64,000 nt of DNA, taken from UBA6398 sp963660485 (GTDB taxonomy: Bacteria; Bacteroidota; Bacteroidia; Bacteroidales; Bacteroidaceae). The notes beneath the pieces were generated by a model. That model searched no databases. It saw only the letters and a program-made list of their open reading frames with translations, and was not told the origin of the DNA. The position numbers were made by a program, and so were the translations under genes. Below are positions 27,924-37,032 of the stretch, piece after piece (positions within the stretch are counted from its first letter, which is position 1; each line of letters starts with the position of its first letter). The stretch spans positions 85,489-149,488 of the forward strand of contig CAVKYH010000004.1 of NCBI GenBank assembly GCA_963660485.1. Reading direction: 5' to 3'.

Positions 27924-28056
27924 TATTTTACACCGCGATAAGCAATTTCGCTGCAAAAAGCGTTGTTGGCGGTGTGATTAGCGTTAAGAATTACACTTCC
28001 TTTCATAGCAATTTTTAGAGATGCCGGTAGTTGAGAAACTATCGGCATCACGCTTT
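27924..28056 (+). ncRNA. Candidate structured small RNA
   Basis: About 130 nt between a -7 box and a terminator-like hairpin. The 5' part folds by pairing ACACCGC (27930) with GCGGTGT (27969) around an inner CGCT/AGCG hairpin. The 3' part is a 13-bp stem with a GAGA (GNRA) loop, 28020-28049, followed by a weak CTTTT tail. No convincing reading frame is present. I do not recognise the family; 6S RNA and Bacteroidales-specific RNAs were considered but could not be matched. The ends are estimated. Confidence 0.45.
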
Positions 28057-28168
28057 TACGGCATCGGCTATTGCGTGGTGGCGATACCATGTTTTTTTGC
28101 GGATATTGGTTATAAACAATGTAGGGTGGGGTGGTTTTGCGTTGATATAAGGTTGCGTGTCATTATAG

Positions 28169-28199
28169 TTTGTTGTGTTTCAGGTTTTCAGTATATTTG
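28169..28199 (+). promoter_or_regulatory. Promoter of cls
   Basis: -33 TTTG (28169-28172), a 19-bp spacer, -7 TATATTTG (28192-28199). It fits the Bacteroidota consensus and places the start site about 20 bp before the ATG at 28225. Confidence 0.72.
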
Positions 28200-28224
28200 C
28201 AAAGAATGAAAACGCAGCTCGCGC

Positions 28225-29652
28225 ATGATTACGTTTGTCATATTCCGAGTCATAACGCTCCTCTATTTTCTAGTAGTGGCTGCAACAATTGTGGTGGTTA
28301 TTCTGGAAAAGCGTCAGCCTGTGAAAACCATGGCGTGGACGCTTGTGCTTATTGCGCTCCCGGTTGTAGGTTTGCTGTTGTTTTATTTCTTTGGGCAGGA
28401 TATCCGCAAGGAGCGGCGGCTTCTAAGGCGCGAAATCAATATGATGAAGCGCAAGGATTTGGCGGAGTATCTTCCGCGCGACAATGTGAGAGTTCCTGAG
28501 AAATACATGCCGCTTGCCAATTATTTTCTCAAATGCAATTTTTCCCCCACCTTTACTTTTGGCGATGTAAAGATATTCTGCGACGGACAGGATAAGATGA
28601 TATCGTTGCTGCGCGATATCTCGAACGCACGGAGTCATATTAATCTTGAATACTTCATATTCGAAGACGATGCGCTGGGGCGTATTGTGCGCGATTTCCT
28701 TGTCGACGCGGTGAAACGCGGCGTTGTAGTGAGGCTTTTGTATGACGATGTGGGGTGCTGGTCGGTTAAAAACCGTTTTTACGACGATATGGTGGCAGCG
28801 GGAATTATTGTGAGCAGTTTTATGCCCGTTAGGTTTTCGCGTTTCACGCGCCGTGTGAACTATCGCAACCACAGAAAAATTGCGGTAATCGACGGAAAGG
28901 TGGGCTATGTGGGCGGAATGAACATTGCAATGCGTTATCTCTACGGCAACAAGGACGGCGGTTGGAGGGACATGCATCTGCGCCTCACGGGAAACGTTGT
29001 TTATGGATTGCAGCAGACTTTTATTTCAGATTGGTTTTACAATACAGCCGAAATGCTTGACAACACAGGCGCGTATCCCAAAATCGAGGGGAGCGAAAAC
29101 CATTGCGGCGCAATGCAGATTGTTACCGCTTCGCCTACATCGGAGCAGCCTTATATAATGAACGGCTTTGTGTGGGCTATAATGAATGCCCGAAAATATT
29201 TCTACCTCACCACTCCTTATCTGATGCCCACCGAGCAGGTGTTGAACGCTTTGCAAATGGCGGCAAGCGCGGGAATCGACGTTAGAATAATGGTGCCGGA
29301 AAATGCGGAGCATTTCTGGATAAAGACTGCCAACGAATCGTATTACAGCGACGTTATGAAAGCCGGGGCAAAGGTCTACGCTTATGGGGCGGGCTTTTTG
29401 CATGCCAAATATTTTGTTTCCGACGATATTTTGTCGACTGTCGGCTCTACCAATACCGATTTCCGCAGTTTTGAAGACGATTTCGAGGTTAATGCCTTTA
29501 TTTACAACGAATCGCTTACCCGTAAACTGAAGGCGTGCTTTGAGAACGATATGAAGTCGTGCCGACTGATTGAAACCACAACGTGGAAGAAGCGCGCAAG
29601 GCTTCAAAAGGTAGCCGAGAGCTTCGTTAGAATCGTTTCTCCGTTGCTCTGA
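28225..29652 (+). CDS. cls: Cardiolipin synthase (phospholipase D family)
   Basis: 475 residues. Two N-terminal membrane helices (~2-22 and ~34-54) precede two phospholipase D motifs: H216-R-K-x4-D and H393-A-K-x4-D, followed by G-S-T-N-x-D-x-R-S. It joins two phosphatidylglycerol molecules, or a related pair, into cardiolipin at the inner membrane. ATG 28225 is preferred over the nearby ATG at 28206, which is in another frame. Convergent with nagA. Confidence 0.93.
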   Translation: MITFVIFRVITLLYFLVVAATIVVVILEKRQPVKTMAWTLVLIALPVVGLLLFYFFGQDIRKERRLLRREINMMKRKDLAEYLPRDNVRVPEKYMPLANYFLKCNFSPTFTFGDVKIFCDGQDKMISLLRDISNARSHINLEYFIFEDDALGRIVRDFLVDAVKRGVVVRLLYDDVGCWSVKNRFYDDMVAAGIIVSSFMPVRFSRFTRRVNYRNHRKIAVIDGKVGYVGGMNIAMRYLYGNKDGGWRDMHLRLTGNVVYGLQQTFISDWFYNTAEMLDNTGAYPKIEGSENHCGAMQIVTASPTSEQPYIMNGFVWAIMNARKYFYLTTPYLMPTEQVLNALQMAASAGIDVRIMVPENAEHFWIKTANESYYSDVMKAGAKVYAYGAGFLHAKYFVSDDILSTVGSTNTDFRSFEDDFEVNAFIYNESLTRKLKACFENDMKSCRLIETTTWKKRARLQKVAESFVRIVSPLL

Positions 29653-29704
29653 TTCTGCGCCGAAATGCTATTTTGCAAACGTCTGTGCGTCAGATGTTTA
29701 TTTT

Positions 29705-29809
29705 ACTCGAAATTTCGCAAAAACTCCAAGGCATCTAATTTAAATTAGATGCCTTGGAATTTAAATTATGTCTGACATAGTTTTTACGAGATGCGACATC
29801 GTTTTTTTC
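29705..29809. repeat. 21-bp-register word array, copy 6 (with perfect palindrome)
   Basis: Core words CCAAGGCATCT (29726), AGATGCCTTGG (29747) and the near-palindrome ATGTCTGACAT (29768) are joined by AATTTAAATT. The first two words are exact reverse complements, so 29726-29757 is a perfect 32-bp palindrome. The right outer word is AGATGCGACAT (29789). It lies between the convergent cls and nagA genes. Confidence 0.92.
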
Positions 29810-29825
29810 AGAGTTTTTGCCGCTC

Positions 29826-29869
29826 AAAAAAAGAGCCGCAAACCGGGTGTGTTTCCCAATCTGCGGCTT
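29826..29869 (-). terminator. Intrinsic terminator of nagA
   Basis: On the minus strand AGCCGCA pairs with TGCGGCT, with an inner GGG/CCC pairing, followed by C and seven T. Confidence 0.8.
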
Positions 29870-29907
29870 CTGGTTATTATACTTGTGCTAACTGCTGGCG
29901 GCGTGTT

Positions 29908-31074
29908 TTAATAAACGTTCAATTCGTTGCGTACCACACGCCCCATTGCTATCACGCACTTGAGGTTCAAATCCTGGTCAAACATCATGATGTCGGCGTC
30001 CTTGCCTTTCTCGAGTGTTCCCTTGCGTTTGTCCACTCCGATAATTCTTGCCGGTGTTTCCGAAGCCATTCGGCAGGCATCTCCAAGCGGAATTTCCACC
30101 TTCTGAACCATTGTGCGAATCAGGCGGTCCATGGTTGCGATACTTCCGGCCAATGCGGAGTGGTCGGCAAGCTTGCAAACTCCGTCTTCGATTATCACGC
30201 GCGGGTCGAAAGCCGTTTGCGAATCGCTCGCTGCGCATGCCAGTGCATCGGTGATGAGAGCCGTGCGGTCGGGCCCCTTTATCTTGTAAACAAGGTTGAG
30301 AATCGTGATAGGCACATGCTTTCCGTCGGCAATCACCTCGGCAGTCATGTCGTCGATGAGGTATACGCTCTCCACCGTGCCCTCGTATTTGTATTCGTGG
30401 TTCTTATGAAAACCCGGCATGGCGTTATAGAAATGCGTGGCATGCGTGAAGCCCACTTCGTAGGCGGCTCTCACATCGTGGTAGTTGGCTTGGGTGTGCG
30501 CCACACACGGAAGCACTCCGTGCTCCACGCAAGTACGTCCAAACTCTATCGTACCCGGCAATTCCGGCGCCTCGTCCCATCTTTTTATGCAACTCGTGGA
30601 ATCGAGCAGCGGACGGTAGTCGGTAGCCGTAGGGTTCTTGATGTTTTCGGGCAATTGCCCGCCGGCCATTTCTTTGTTGAAGTACGGGCCTTCGAGATGC
30701 AGCCCCAATACCGGACTGTCGGGTTGCGACATAAGTTTTTCGGTTGTGGCAACGGCAGCTCGTATCATCGGCATCGTTGAAGACGAGAGTGTGGGAAGAA
30801 TAGAGGTTGTGCCGTAGAACATGTGGGTGTTGATGGCCTTGCGGAACGCATCTTCGCTACCTTCCATGAAGTCTCGTCCGCCTCCTCCGTGCACATGGAT
30901 ATCAATTCCTCCCGGAACAATATAACAACCTTTGGCATCGAAAAAACGCGCACTCTCTATGTGGAGTTCATTATTTGATACTTCGATAATTCTATTACCG
31001 TCAATAATCACCGAGCCGCCCCTTATCCAGCCTTGAGGGGTTAGTATTCGTCCGTTAAGTATTTGTGTTAACAT
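29908..31074 (-). CDS. nagA: N-acetylglucosamine-6-phosphate deacetylase
   Basis: 388 residues. It hydrolyses GlcNAc-6-phosphate to GlcN-6-phosphate and acetate in the cytosol, feeding amino sugars to glycolysis. The amidohydrolase signatures are present: G-G-I-D-I-H-V-H-G (His60, His62), the metal ligand Glu in H-L-E-G-P-Y, the H-T-Q-A and H-F-Y-N-A-M blocks, and the catalytic Asp in I-T-D-A. The acetate released could join the Pta-AckA pool encoded nearby (inference). Single gene with its own terminator. Confidence 0.95.
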   Translation of the reverse strand: MLTQILNGRILTPQGWIRGGSVIIDGNRIIEVSNNELHIESARFFDAKGCYIVPGGIDIHVHGGGGRDFMEGSEDAFRKAINTHMFYGTTSILPTLSSSTMPMIRAAVATTEKLMSQPDSPVLGLHLEGPYFNKEMAGGQLPENIKNPTATDYRPLLDSTSCIKRWDEAPELPGTIEFGRTCVEHGVLPCVAHTQANYHDVRAAYEVGFTHATHFYNAMPGFHKNHEYKYEGTVESVYLIDDMTAEVIADGKHVPITILNLVYKIKGPDRTALITDALACAASDSQTAFDPRVIIEDGVCKLADHSALAGSIATMDRLIRTMVQKVEIPLGDACRMASETPARIIGVDKRKGTLEKGKDADIMMFDQDLNLKCVIAMGRVVRNELNVY

Positions 31075-31127
31075 ACTAAGAATTTATTATGTTACTATCT
31101 CAAATTGGCAAAGTTCGATTTGAAACC

Positions 31128-31135
31128 CAAAATTA
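31128..31135 (-). promoter_or_regulatory. Putative -7 box for nagA
   Basis: On the minus strand this reads TAATTTTG, 54 bp before the nagA start. No clear -33 element. Confidence 0.4.
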
Positions 31136-31308
31136 CAATTTTTATTTGTTTTTTTCACGATATCGGATATTAATAGTTCGCAAAAAATAAAAAATGTATA
31201 ATCCTGCGCCATTTTCCGCTCCAAAAGCTGTTGTTGCGTTTCTTCTACCTTAATTCGGGAGTTGTGCATGCTTTTGTGTATTTCTCAACTACTTAAAAGC
31301 CGCGAAAA

Positions 31309-31340
31309 TTTGGCTTGCCGCATTTTTGTAGTTAAATTTG
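31309..31340 (+). promoter_or_regulatory. Promoter of the GH2-discoidin gene
   Basis: -33 TTTG (31309-31312), a 20-bp spacer, -7 TAAATTTG (31333-31340), 44 bp before the ATG. Confidence 0.75.
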
Positions 31341-31383
31341 TCGGAAATTTATCGCATACCTGTTTTTACAATAAACGAAAATC

Positions 31384-34300
31384 ATGAACAAGAAACTTAT
31401 CGCGTTGATGTTTGGTCTGATGTCGGGCTGCACAACTATATCTGCGCAACACCTCGACGGCTATCTTTTTGGCAACGAAACCGCTCCAAACGGCACGGAA
31501 TGGCAATCGCCCGAAAAACTCTCGCTCAACAAGGAATTGCCCCACGCCTGGTTTTTCTCGTTTCAAGACACAGAGGCAGCCAAAGGCGTATTGCCCGAAA
31601 AAAGCGACTATTTCCGTTCGCTCAATGGCGAATGGAGTTTCCATTGGTCGGCATCGCCCGAAGAACGAACCAAAGGCTTTGAAAAAAACGACTATCCTGT
31701 GAACGATTGGGACAGACTTGAAGTGCCTTCGGCTTGGAATGTGGCAGGAATACAAAAGGATGGAACGCATAAATACGGTATCCCGGTCTACGTAAATCAA
31801 GGCGCGGTGTTTTATCATCAGGTGGCGGTGGACGATTGGCGCAAAGGCGTGATGAGAGAACCGCCTAAAACTTGGACAACATACAAGTATCGCAACGAAG
31901 TAGGGCAATACGTTCGCACGTTTACCGTTCCGGCCAACTGGAAAAAGCGCCGTGTGATGATAAACTTCGATGGCGTTGATTCGTTCTTCTACCTCTGGAT
32001 AAATGGACGGTATGTAGGTTTTTCAAAAAACTCGCGCTGCTTGGCACAATTCGACATCACGCCATATTTGACCGCTGGAGAAAACCGTGTGGCTGTTGAA
32101 GTTTACCGCAGTAGCGACGGCTCTTTCCTCGAAACGCAGGATATGTTCAGAATGGCAGGTATAATACGCTCGGTTTACCTCACGGCGAAACCCGAAGTGC
32201 ATGTGCGCGATATTGTAGCCGTTCCCGATCTCGACAGCCACTATATAAATGGCGCGCTTAACGTGAAAGCAACGCTCAACAACCTTTCTGGGAAAAACAT
32301 CAAGGCATATTCCATGGAATATGCCCTGTATCCAGTAGAACTATACGGCGACAAAACCGAAGAAAAGCCGGTGGCAACGATAACAGAAGCCGTTTCGAAC
32401 ATTACAAGTCAGGGAACGGCGGAAATTCAAACGCAAATCACCGTTCCGAATGTAAGGAAATGGTCGGCTGAAGCCCCTTGGCGTTATGTTCTTGTGGGCA
32501 CTCTGAAAGACAAGAAAGGCAAAACGGTGGAAACAATCTCTACCTACACCGGTTTTCGTAAGGTGGAAATTCGCGACACTCCCGCAAGATTCGACGAATT
32601 CAACAAGGCCGGGCGATATTTCTACGTCAACGGAAAAACAGTAAAGCTCAAAGGTGTAAACCGGCACGAGACAAATCCCGAAAGAGGCCATGCCGTAACG
32701 CGCCAACAAATGGAAAAAGAAGTGATGCTCATGAAACGTGCAAACATTAACCACGTTAGAAATTCGCATTACCCAGATGATCCTTACTGGTATTACCTAT
32801 GCGACAAATTTGGTCTGTATCTCGAAGACGAATGTAACATTGAATCTCATCTGTATTACTACGGAAAAGCTTCGTTGTCGCATGTCGCGGAATTCAAGGC
32901 GGCACATGTGGCGCGCGAAATGGCTATGGTTCGTGCCGAGGTCAATCATCCTTCAATCGTGATTTGGTCTCTGGGCAACGAAGCCGGTCCTGGCGACAAT
33001 TTCAAGGCTGGCTACGAAGCCATAAAGCAGTTTGATTCTTCCCGTCCGGTACAATATGAGCGCAACAACGATATTGTGGACATGGGTTCCAATCAGTATC
33101 CGTCTATAGCCTGGGTTAGGCAAGCTGTCAAGGGAAATGCTAAAATCAAATACCCTTATCATATTTCCGAATACGGGCATTCAATGGGTAACGCCACAGG
33201 AAATCTTATTGATTATTGGGAAGCGATAGAATCCACCAATTTCTTTTGCGGCGGAGCCATATGGGAGTGGGTTGATCACGGACTCTACAATTATACTTCC
33301 CAAGGCACGCGCTACATAGCCTATGGCGGTGATTTCGGAGACTATCCCAACGACGGCACTTTCTGTCTTGACGGAACTGTTTTCTCAGATCTTACGCCCA
33401 AACCGCAATATTATGAGGCGAAAAAGGTTTTCCAAAATATTTCGGTCAAACCTTATAGCGATTTGAAGACAGGAAACGGACGCGTTGTGCTGTTCAATAA
33501 AAACTATTTCGAACCTGCGGTCTACGATATCGAATGGTCTCTGCTTGAAGACGGAAAGCCTGTGGTTAACGGGGCTTTGCAAAACATCAAGTCGATAGGA
33601 GCGAGAGAAAAACTGGTAGTCCCGGTGCGTTTCGACCATTCCATTTTAAAATCCGACAAAGAGTATTTCCTTAACTTCTCGTTCCGTTTGCAAAAAGATA
33701 TGCCATGGGCGAAAAAAGGTTATGTACAAGCCGAAGAGCAACTGCTTGTAAAGGCTGCGACAAACCGCGAAAGCATTGCGAAAGCGGCTGCCGGTGCTGC
33801 GCCAAAGGTTAGCGAAAGCGCGAATACTGTTACCGTGAGCGGCAATACCTTTACTGCTGAATTCGATAACGCGCGCGGCACACTTTCAACGCTTAAATAC
33901 AATGGCAAAAGCGTTATCGTTCCCAACGAAGGCCCTAAGATAGATGCGTTCCGCGCACCTTTGGACAACGACAACTGGGTTGATCATTCCTGGTATGCCA
34001 ATGGTTTGAACAATCTCAAACACCGCGCCACCGGGCATACTCTTTATACGCGCAAAGACGGCAGCGTGGTGATTTCCTACGATGTCGAGGCGCAAGCGCC
34101 GCAGGCTTATAAACGACAGGGCGGAACTTCGGGAAAAATAAAAGTGGTTCCGGAGAATGGAAAAGCCTTTGGCGAAGAAGATTTCAAGTTTACGGCGAGC
34201 CAAGTATGGACTATATATCCCGACGGAAGCGTGGAACTCGAATCGTCTATAAGTTCCAACAAAACTTCGGCTGTTTTGCCGCGATTGGGATACCTTATGC

Positions 34301-35400
34301 GCGTTCCGCAAAACCTTAACAGATATACTTATTACGGACGTGGTCCGATCAATAACTATAACGACCGCAAAACAGGTCAGTTCTTAGGACGATATGAGTC
34401 CACGGTGGAAGAACAGTTCCTGCCATTCGGAAAACCTCAAAGCATGAGCAACAACGAGGAGGTGCGTTGGTGTGCGCTCACCGACGCTTCGGGGAACGGC
34501 GCTGTGTTTATTGCAAAAAATATGATGAGCACTTCGGCGCTCGCATATTCCGAGCAGGCGCTCGACACTGCGGCCCACCCGTATCAATTACCCGAGGCGG
34601 GCGACACATATCTGCATCTCGATTATGCGGTAACCGGTATCGGAGGAAACAGTTGCGGACAAGGTGGACCCTTAGATGCGGATATCGTTAGGGCTACCCC
34701 TCATTCTTTCGGTTTTATAATCCGTCCGGCTTACGGCGATATCGATGCAAAAGCTGCCGTAAGCGCTACGGGCGAAACGCCTTTGCTTATCGTGCGTTTC
34801 AAGAGCGGAGAGGTTTCGATTAATGCCCAAGATACAACTTCCGTAGTCTATTTCTCGGTCAACGGCAAGCGTGCGCAGAAATACTCCAAGCCTTTCGCGT
34901 TTATGCAAGGCGGCAAGATAGAGGCGTGGAGTGCGCAGGCGCCGAAATTGAAATCGGTTGCAAATTTTGCGAAAATCGACAGAATTCCAACCGAAGTGGT
35001 TTTCGCAAGCAGTGTAGAGGCCGGCGAGGGCGATATTTCTCATCTCACAGACAACGATCCCGAAACATATTGGCACACAATGTATAGTGTAACCGTGGCA
35101 AAGTATCCCCATTGGGCTGACTTTGATGCCGGCACAACGAAGCTTGTAAAAGGTATCACTTATCTGCCGCGCCAGGATAGCCGCAACGGTCGTATCAAAG
35201 GTTACAAGGTGCAAGTGAGCAGCGATGGCAAAACTTGGAGCGAACCGGTGGCACAAGGCGAATTCGAAGACAATGCCAAAGAGAAGAAAGTGCTTTTCAA
35301 ACAGCCAGTCAAGGCTCGTTACGTGCGCTTCACCGCTCTCTCGTCGTGCGACGGACAGGATTTTGCAACGGCTGCCGAAATCGGAATTTTGGCCGACTGA
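31384..35400 (+). CDS. Beta-galactosidase-like GH2 enzyme with C-terminal discoidin (CBM32-like) domain
   Basis: 1338 residues, about 300 longer than plain LacZ. A signal peptide precedes the usual GH2 order: jelly roll, Ig domain, TIM barrel, Ig domain and Bgal_small_N. The acid/base is Glu533 in W-S-L-G-N-E-A-G and the nucleophile Glu596 lies in I-S-E-Y-G-H-S-M-G-N, where the common C-E-Y-A-H is altered. The last ~140 residues are an F5/8 type C fold (S-H-L-T-D-N-D-P-E-T-Y-W-H...R-Y-V-R-F-T-A) that typically binds sugars. Such fusions act on host or plant galactosides at the cell surface. Single gene with promoter and terminator. Confidence 0.92.
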   Translation: MNKKLIALMFGLMSGCTTISAQHLDGYLFGNETAPNGTEWQSPEKLSLNKELPHAWFFSFQDTEAAKGVLPEKSDYFRSLNGEWSFHWSASPEERTKGFEKNDYPVNDWDRLEVPSAWNVAGIQKDGTHKYGIPVYVNQGAVFYHQVAVDDWRKGVMREPPKTWTTYKYRNEVGQYVRTFTVPANWKKRRVMINFDGVDSFFYLWINGRYVGFSKNSRCLAQFDITPYLTAGENRVAVEVYRSSDGSFLETQDMFRMAGIIRSVYLTAKPEVHVRDIVAVPDLDSHYINGALNVKATLNNLSGKNIKAYSMEYALYPVELYGDKTEEKPVATITEAVSNITSQGTAEIQTQITVPNVRKWSAEAPWRYVLVGTLKDKKGKTVETISTYTGFRKVEIRDTPARFDEFNKAGRYFYVNGKTVKLKGVNRHETNPERGHAVTRQQMEKEVMLMKRANINHVRNSHYPDDPYWYYLCDKFGLYLEDECNIESHLYYYGKASLSHVAEFKAAHVAREMAMVRAEVNHPSIVIWSLGNEAGPGDNFKAGYEAIKQFDSSRPVQYERNNDIVDMGSNQYPSIAWVRQAVKGNAKIKYPYHISEYGHSMGNATGNLIDYWEAIESTNFFCGGAIWEWVDHGLYNYTSQGTRYIAYGGDFGDYPNDGTFCLDGTVFSDLTPKPQYYEAKKVFQNISVKPYSDLKTGNGRVVLFNKNYFEPAVYDIEWSLLEDGKPVVNGALQNIKSIGAREKLVVPVRFDHSILKSDKEYFLNFSFRLQKDMPWAKKGYVQAEEQLLVKAATNRESIAKAAAGAAPKVSESANTVTVSGNTFTAEFDNARGTLSTLKYNGKSVIVPNEGPKIDAFRAPLDNDNWVDHSWYANGLNNLKHRATGHTLYTRKDGSVVISYDVEAQAPQAYKRQGGTSGKIKVVPENGKAFGEEDFKFTASQVWTIYPDGSVELESSISSNKTSAVLPRLGYLMRVPQNLNRYTYYGRGPINNYNDRKTGQFLGRYESTVEEQFLPFGKPQSMSNNEEVRWCALTDASGNGAVFIAKNMMSTSALAYSEQALDTAAHPYQLPEAGDTYLHLDYAVTGIGGNSCGQGGPLDADIVRATPHSFGFIIRPAYGDIDAKAAVSATGETPLLIVRFKSGEVSINAQDTTSVVYFSVNGKRAQKYSKPFAFMQGGKIEAWSAQAPKLKSVANFAKIDRIPTEVVFASSVEAGEGDISHLTDNDPETYWHTMYSVTVAKYPHWADFDAGTTKLVKGITYLPRQDSRNGRIKGYKVQVSSDGKTWSEPVAQGEFEDNAKEKKVLFKQPVKARYVRFTALSSCDGQDFATAAEIGILAD

Positions 35401-35436
35401 TTAAGGTTTTTCATAGATTGATTTTTTTATAATTAG

Positions 35437-35477
35437 AACGTGTGGCGCGATGTGCTTCGTGCCACACGTTTGTTTTT
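35437..35477 (+). terminator. Intrinsic terminator of the GH2-discoidin gene
   Basis: A 10-bp stem, AACGTGTGGC with GCCACACGTT, followed by TGTTTTT. Confidence 0.85.
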
Positions 35478-35595
35478 CAGAAGTTTGCAGTGTGAGCTGT
35501 GCCCGGTTTTTGTCATGCTGCATAGCTCTCTGTTGCAGGCATAATTGTGGGTGAAAAAACAGGTAACAGTTATCGTTTTTACAAGAAACCTTATT

Positions 35596-35710
35596 GTTTT
35601 TTCGGCATGCGCATCTTGTAAAAATTCCAAGGCATCTAATTTAAATTCCGGGCCACCAAATTTAAATTAGATGCGTCGGAGTTTTTGCGACAACCGATGT
35701 AGTTTTTCCG
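35596..35710. repeat. 21-bp-register word array, copy 7
   Basis: Core words CCAAGGCATCT (35627), CCGGGCCACCA (35648) and AGATGCGTCGG (35669) are joined by AATTTAAATT. The left outer word is CATGCGCATCT (35606). The right outer word is ACAACCGATGT (35690), between spacers AGTTTTTGCG and AGTTTTTCCG. The right flank is the reverse complement of the left flank of copy 8. It lies between convergent terminators. Confidence 0.92.
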
Positions 35711-35734
35711 GCACGAAATGCGGGGGAAAATACA

Positions 35735-35779
35735 ACAATAACACGCCCGGCAAAACCTGTTTGCGGTTGCCGGGCGTGC
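35735..35779 (-). terminator. Terminator of pta-ackA
   Basis: A perfect 12-bp stem, CACGCCCGGCAA with TTGCCGGGCGTG, followed on the minus strand by TTATTGTTG. The tail is weak. Confidence 0.7.
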
Positions 35780-35807
35780 TCTATATTTCAACAAACAATG
35801 CGTTTGT

Positions 35808-37004
35808 TTATTCCTTTGCCAATTTTTCGGTGTCGGCAGCGATGAGCAATTCTTCGTCAGTGCCTATCACAGCAACAGTAACCTTGCTGTCGGCAGAAGA
35901 AATCACCTGGTCATCGCCAAAATTCACGTCGTTCTTTTCCTTGTCGAGCACAATGCCAAGGTTTTCAAGCCCCTTGAGCGTGTCGCGGCGCACCGAATGC
36001 TGATGCTCGCCCACGCCGGCTGTAAATATTATGGCATCTACACCGCCCATGGCAAATGTGTAAGAACCGATATACTTGCGAATGTTGTAGCAATACGTAT
36101 TGCGTGCGAGCAAGGCGCGGCGGTTGCCCGAATGTATCGCATCGTCAACTTCGCGCATGTCGCTTGAAACGCCCGAAATGCCAAGCACGCCCGATTTCTT
36201 GTTGATGAGTTCGGAAACTTGCTTGATATCGAGATTCATATGCTCCATAAGGAACAGCACAGCCATGGGATCAACATCACCGCTGCGCGTGCCCATCACA
36301 AGACCTGCGAGAGGAGTGAGCCCCATTGAGGTGTCGACCACCTTTCCGCAGTCAACGGCCGTAACAGATGCGCCGTTGCCGATATGGCAAATGATGAGCT
36401 TTTTCTCGTTGATGTTCCAATTCAAAAACTCGCAAGCCTTAGCCGAAACATATCTCACCGATGTGCCGTGGAAACCATAGCGGCGCAGTTTGTAAGTCTC
36501 GCAAATTTCATAAGGCAAGGCATAGGTGTAAGCATAGTCGGGCATGGTTTGATGGAAAGCCGTGTCGAACACAAAAACCTGCTTCACGTTCGGCAGTTCT
36601 TTCATTATAGCTTCATAGCCAAGCAAATGGGCCGGATTGTGAAGCGGCGCGAGCTCGCTATACTGCTTCCATTCTTCAAGAATTTCGGGAGTAACCACCA
36701 CGCTATGGGTGAATTTTCCCCCGTGCACTATACGGTGTCCCACAGCATCGATTTCGTTGAGCGACTTAATGGCTCCGTGCTCCGCATCTGTGAGTTGTTT
36801 CAGAATAAAGTTGATGCCCATTTCATGGTTAGGCACATTCACTTTAATTGTCTTGCTGTAGCCGTCGGCAGCTTTGAGTTTGAGAAACGAAGCTTCGAGT
36901 CCAATTTTTTCCATTCCGCCTGCTGCGAGAACGGTGCGGTTGCTCATGTCGTAGAGTTTGTACTTGATTGAAGAACTTCCGCAGTTGATTACGAGGATTT
37001 TCAT
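35808..37004 (-). CDS. ackA: Acetate kinase
   Basis: 398 residues, full length. It makes ATP and acetate from acetyl phosphate, the last step of overflow and fermentative acetate production. The N-terminal N-C-G-S-S-S-I-K-Y signature, the H-R-I-V-H-G-G block, F-D-T-A-F-H-Q-T-M and G-F-H-G-T-S are visible, followed by H-I-G-N-G-A-S and F-T-A-G-V-G-E. It follows pta by 28 bp on the same strand. Confidence 0.97.
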   Translation of the reverse strand: MKILVINCGSSSIKYKLYDMSNRTVLAAGGMEKIGLEASFLKLKAADGYSKTIKVNVPNHEMGINFILKQLTDAEHGAIKSLNEIDAVGHRIVHGGKFTHSVVVTPEILEEWKQYSELAPLHNPAHLLGYEAIMKELPNVKQVFVFDTAFHQTMPDYAYTYALPYEICETYKLRRYGFHGTSVRYVSAKACEFLNWNINEKKLIICHIGNGASVTAVDCGKVVDTSMGLTPLAGLVMGTRSGDVDPMAVLFLMEHMNLDIKQVSELINKKSGVLGISGVSSDMREVDDAIHSGNRRALLARNTYCYNIRKYIGSYTFAMGGVDAIIFTAGVGEHQHSVRRDTLKGLENLGIVLDKEKNDVNFGDDQVISSADSKVTVAVIGTDEELLIAADTEKLAKE

Positions 37005-37032
37005 TTATAGTAAGATAAAATTGTATGCAATG

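Larger units (their letters stand above)
31075..31383. other. Divergent intergenic region nagA / GH2-discoidin gene
   Basis: 309 bp, AT-rich, with no gene. It holds a candidate minus-strand -7 box for nagA and a good plus-strand promoter for the GH2 gene. No word array and no terminator are present. Short ORFs here show no coding character. Confidence 0.6.

Noticed and set aside
29705..29809. Word arrays as intrinsic terminators
   Set aside because: Only copies 6 and 11 can form the perfect central hairpin, many units already have a separate terminator, and several arrays lie between divergent promoters.
29791..30780. Plus-strand frame of 329 codons opposite nagA
   Set aside because: Runs through the nagA terminator and is a shadow of nagA.
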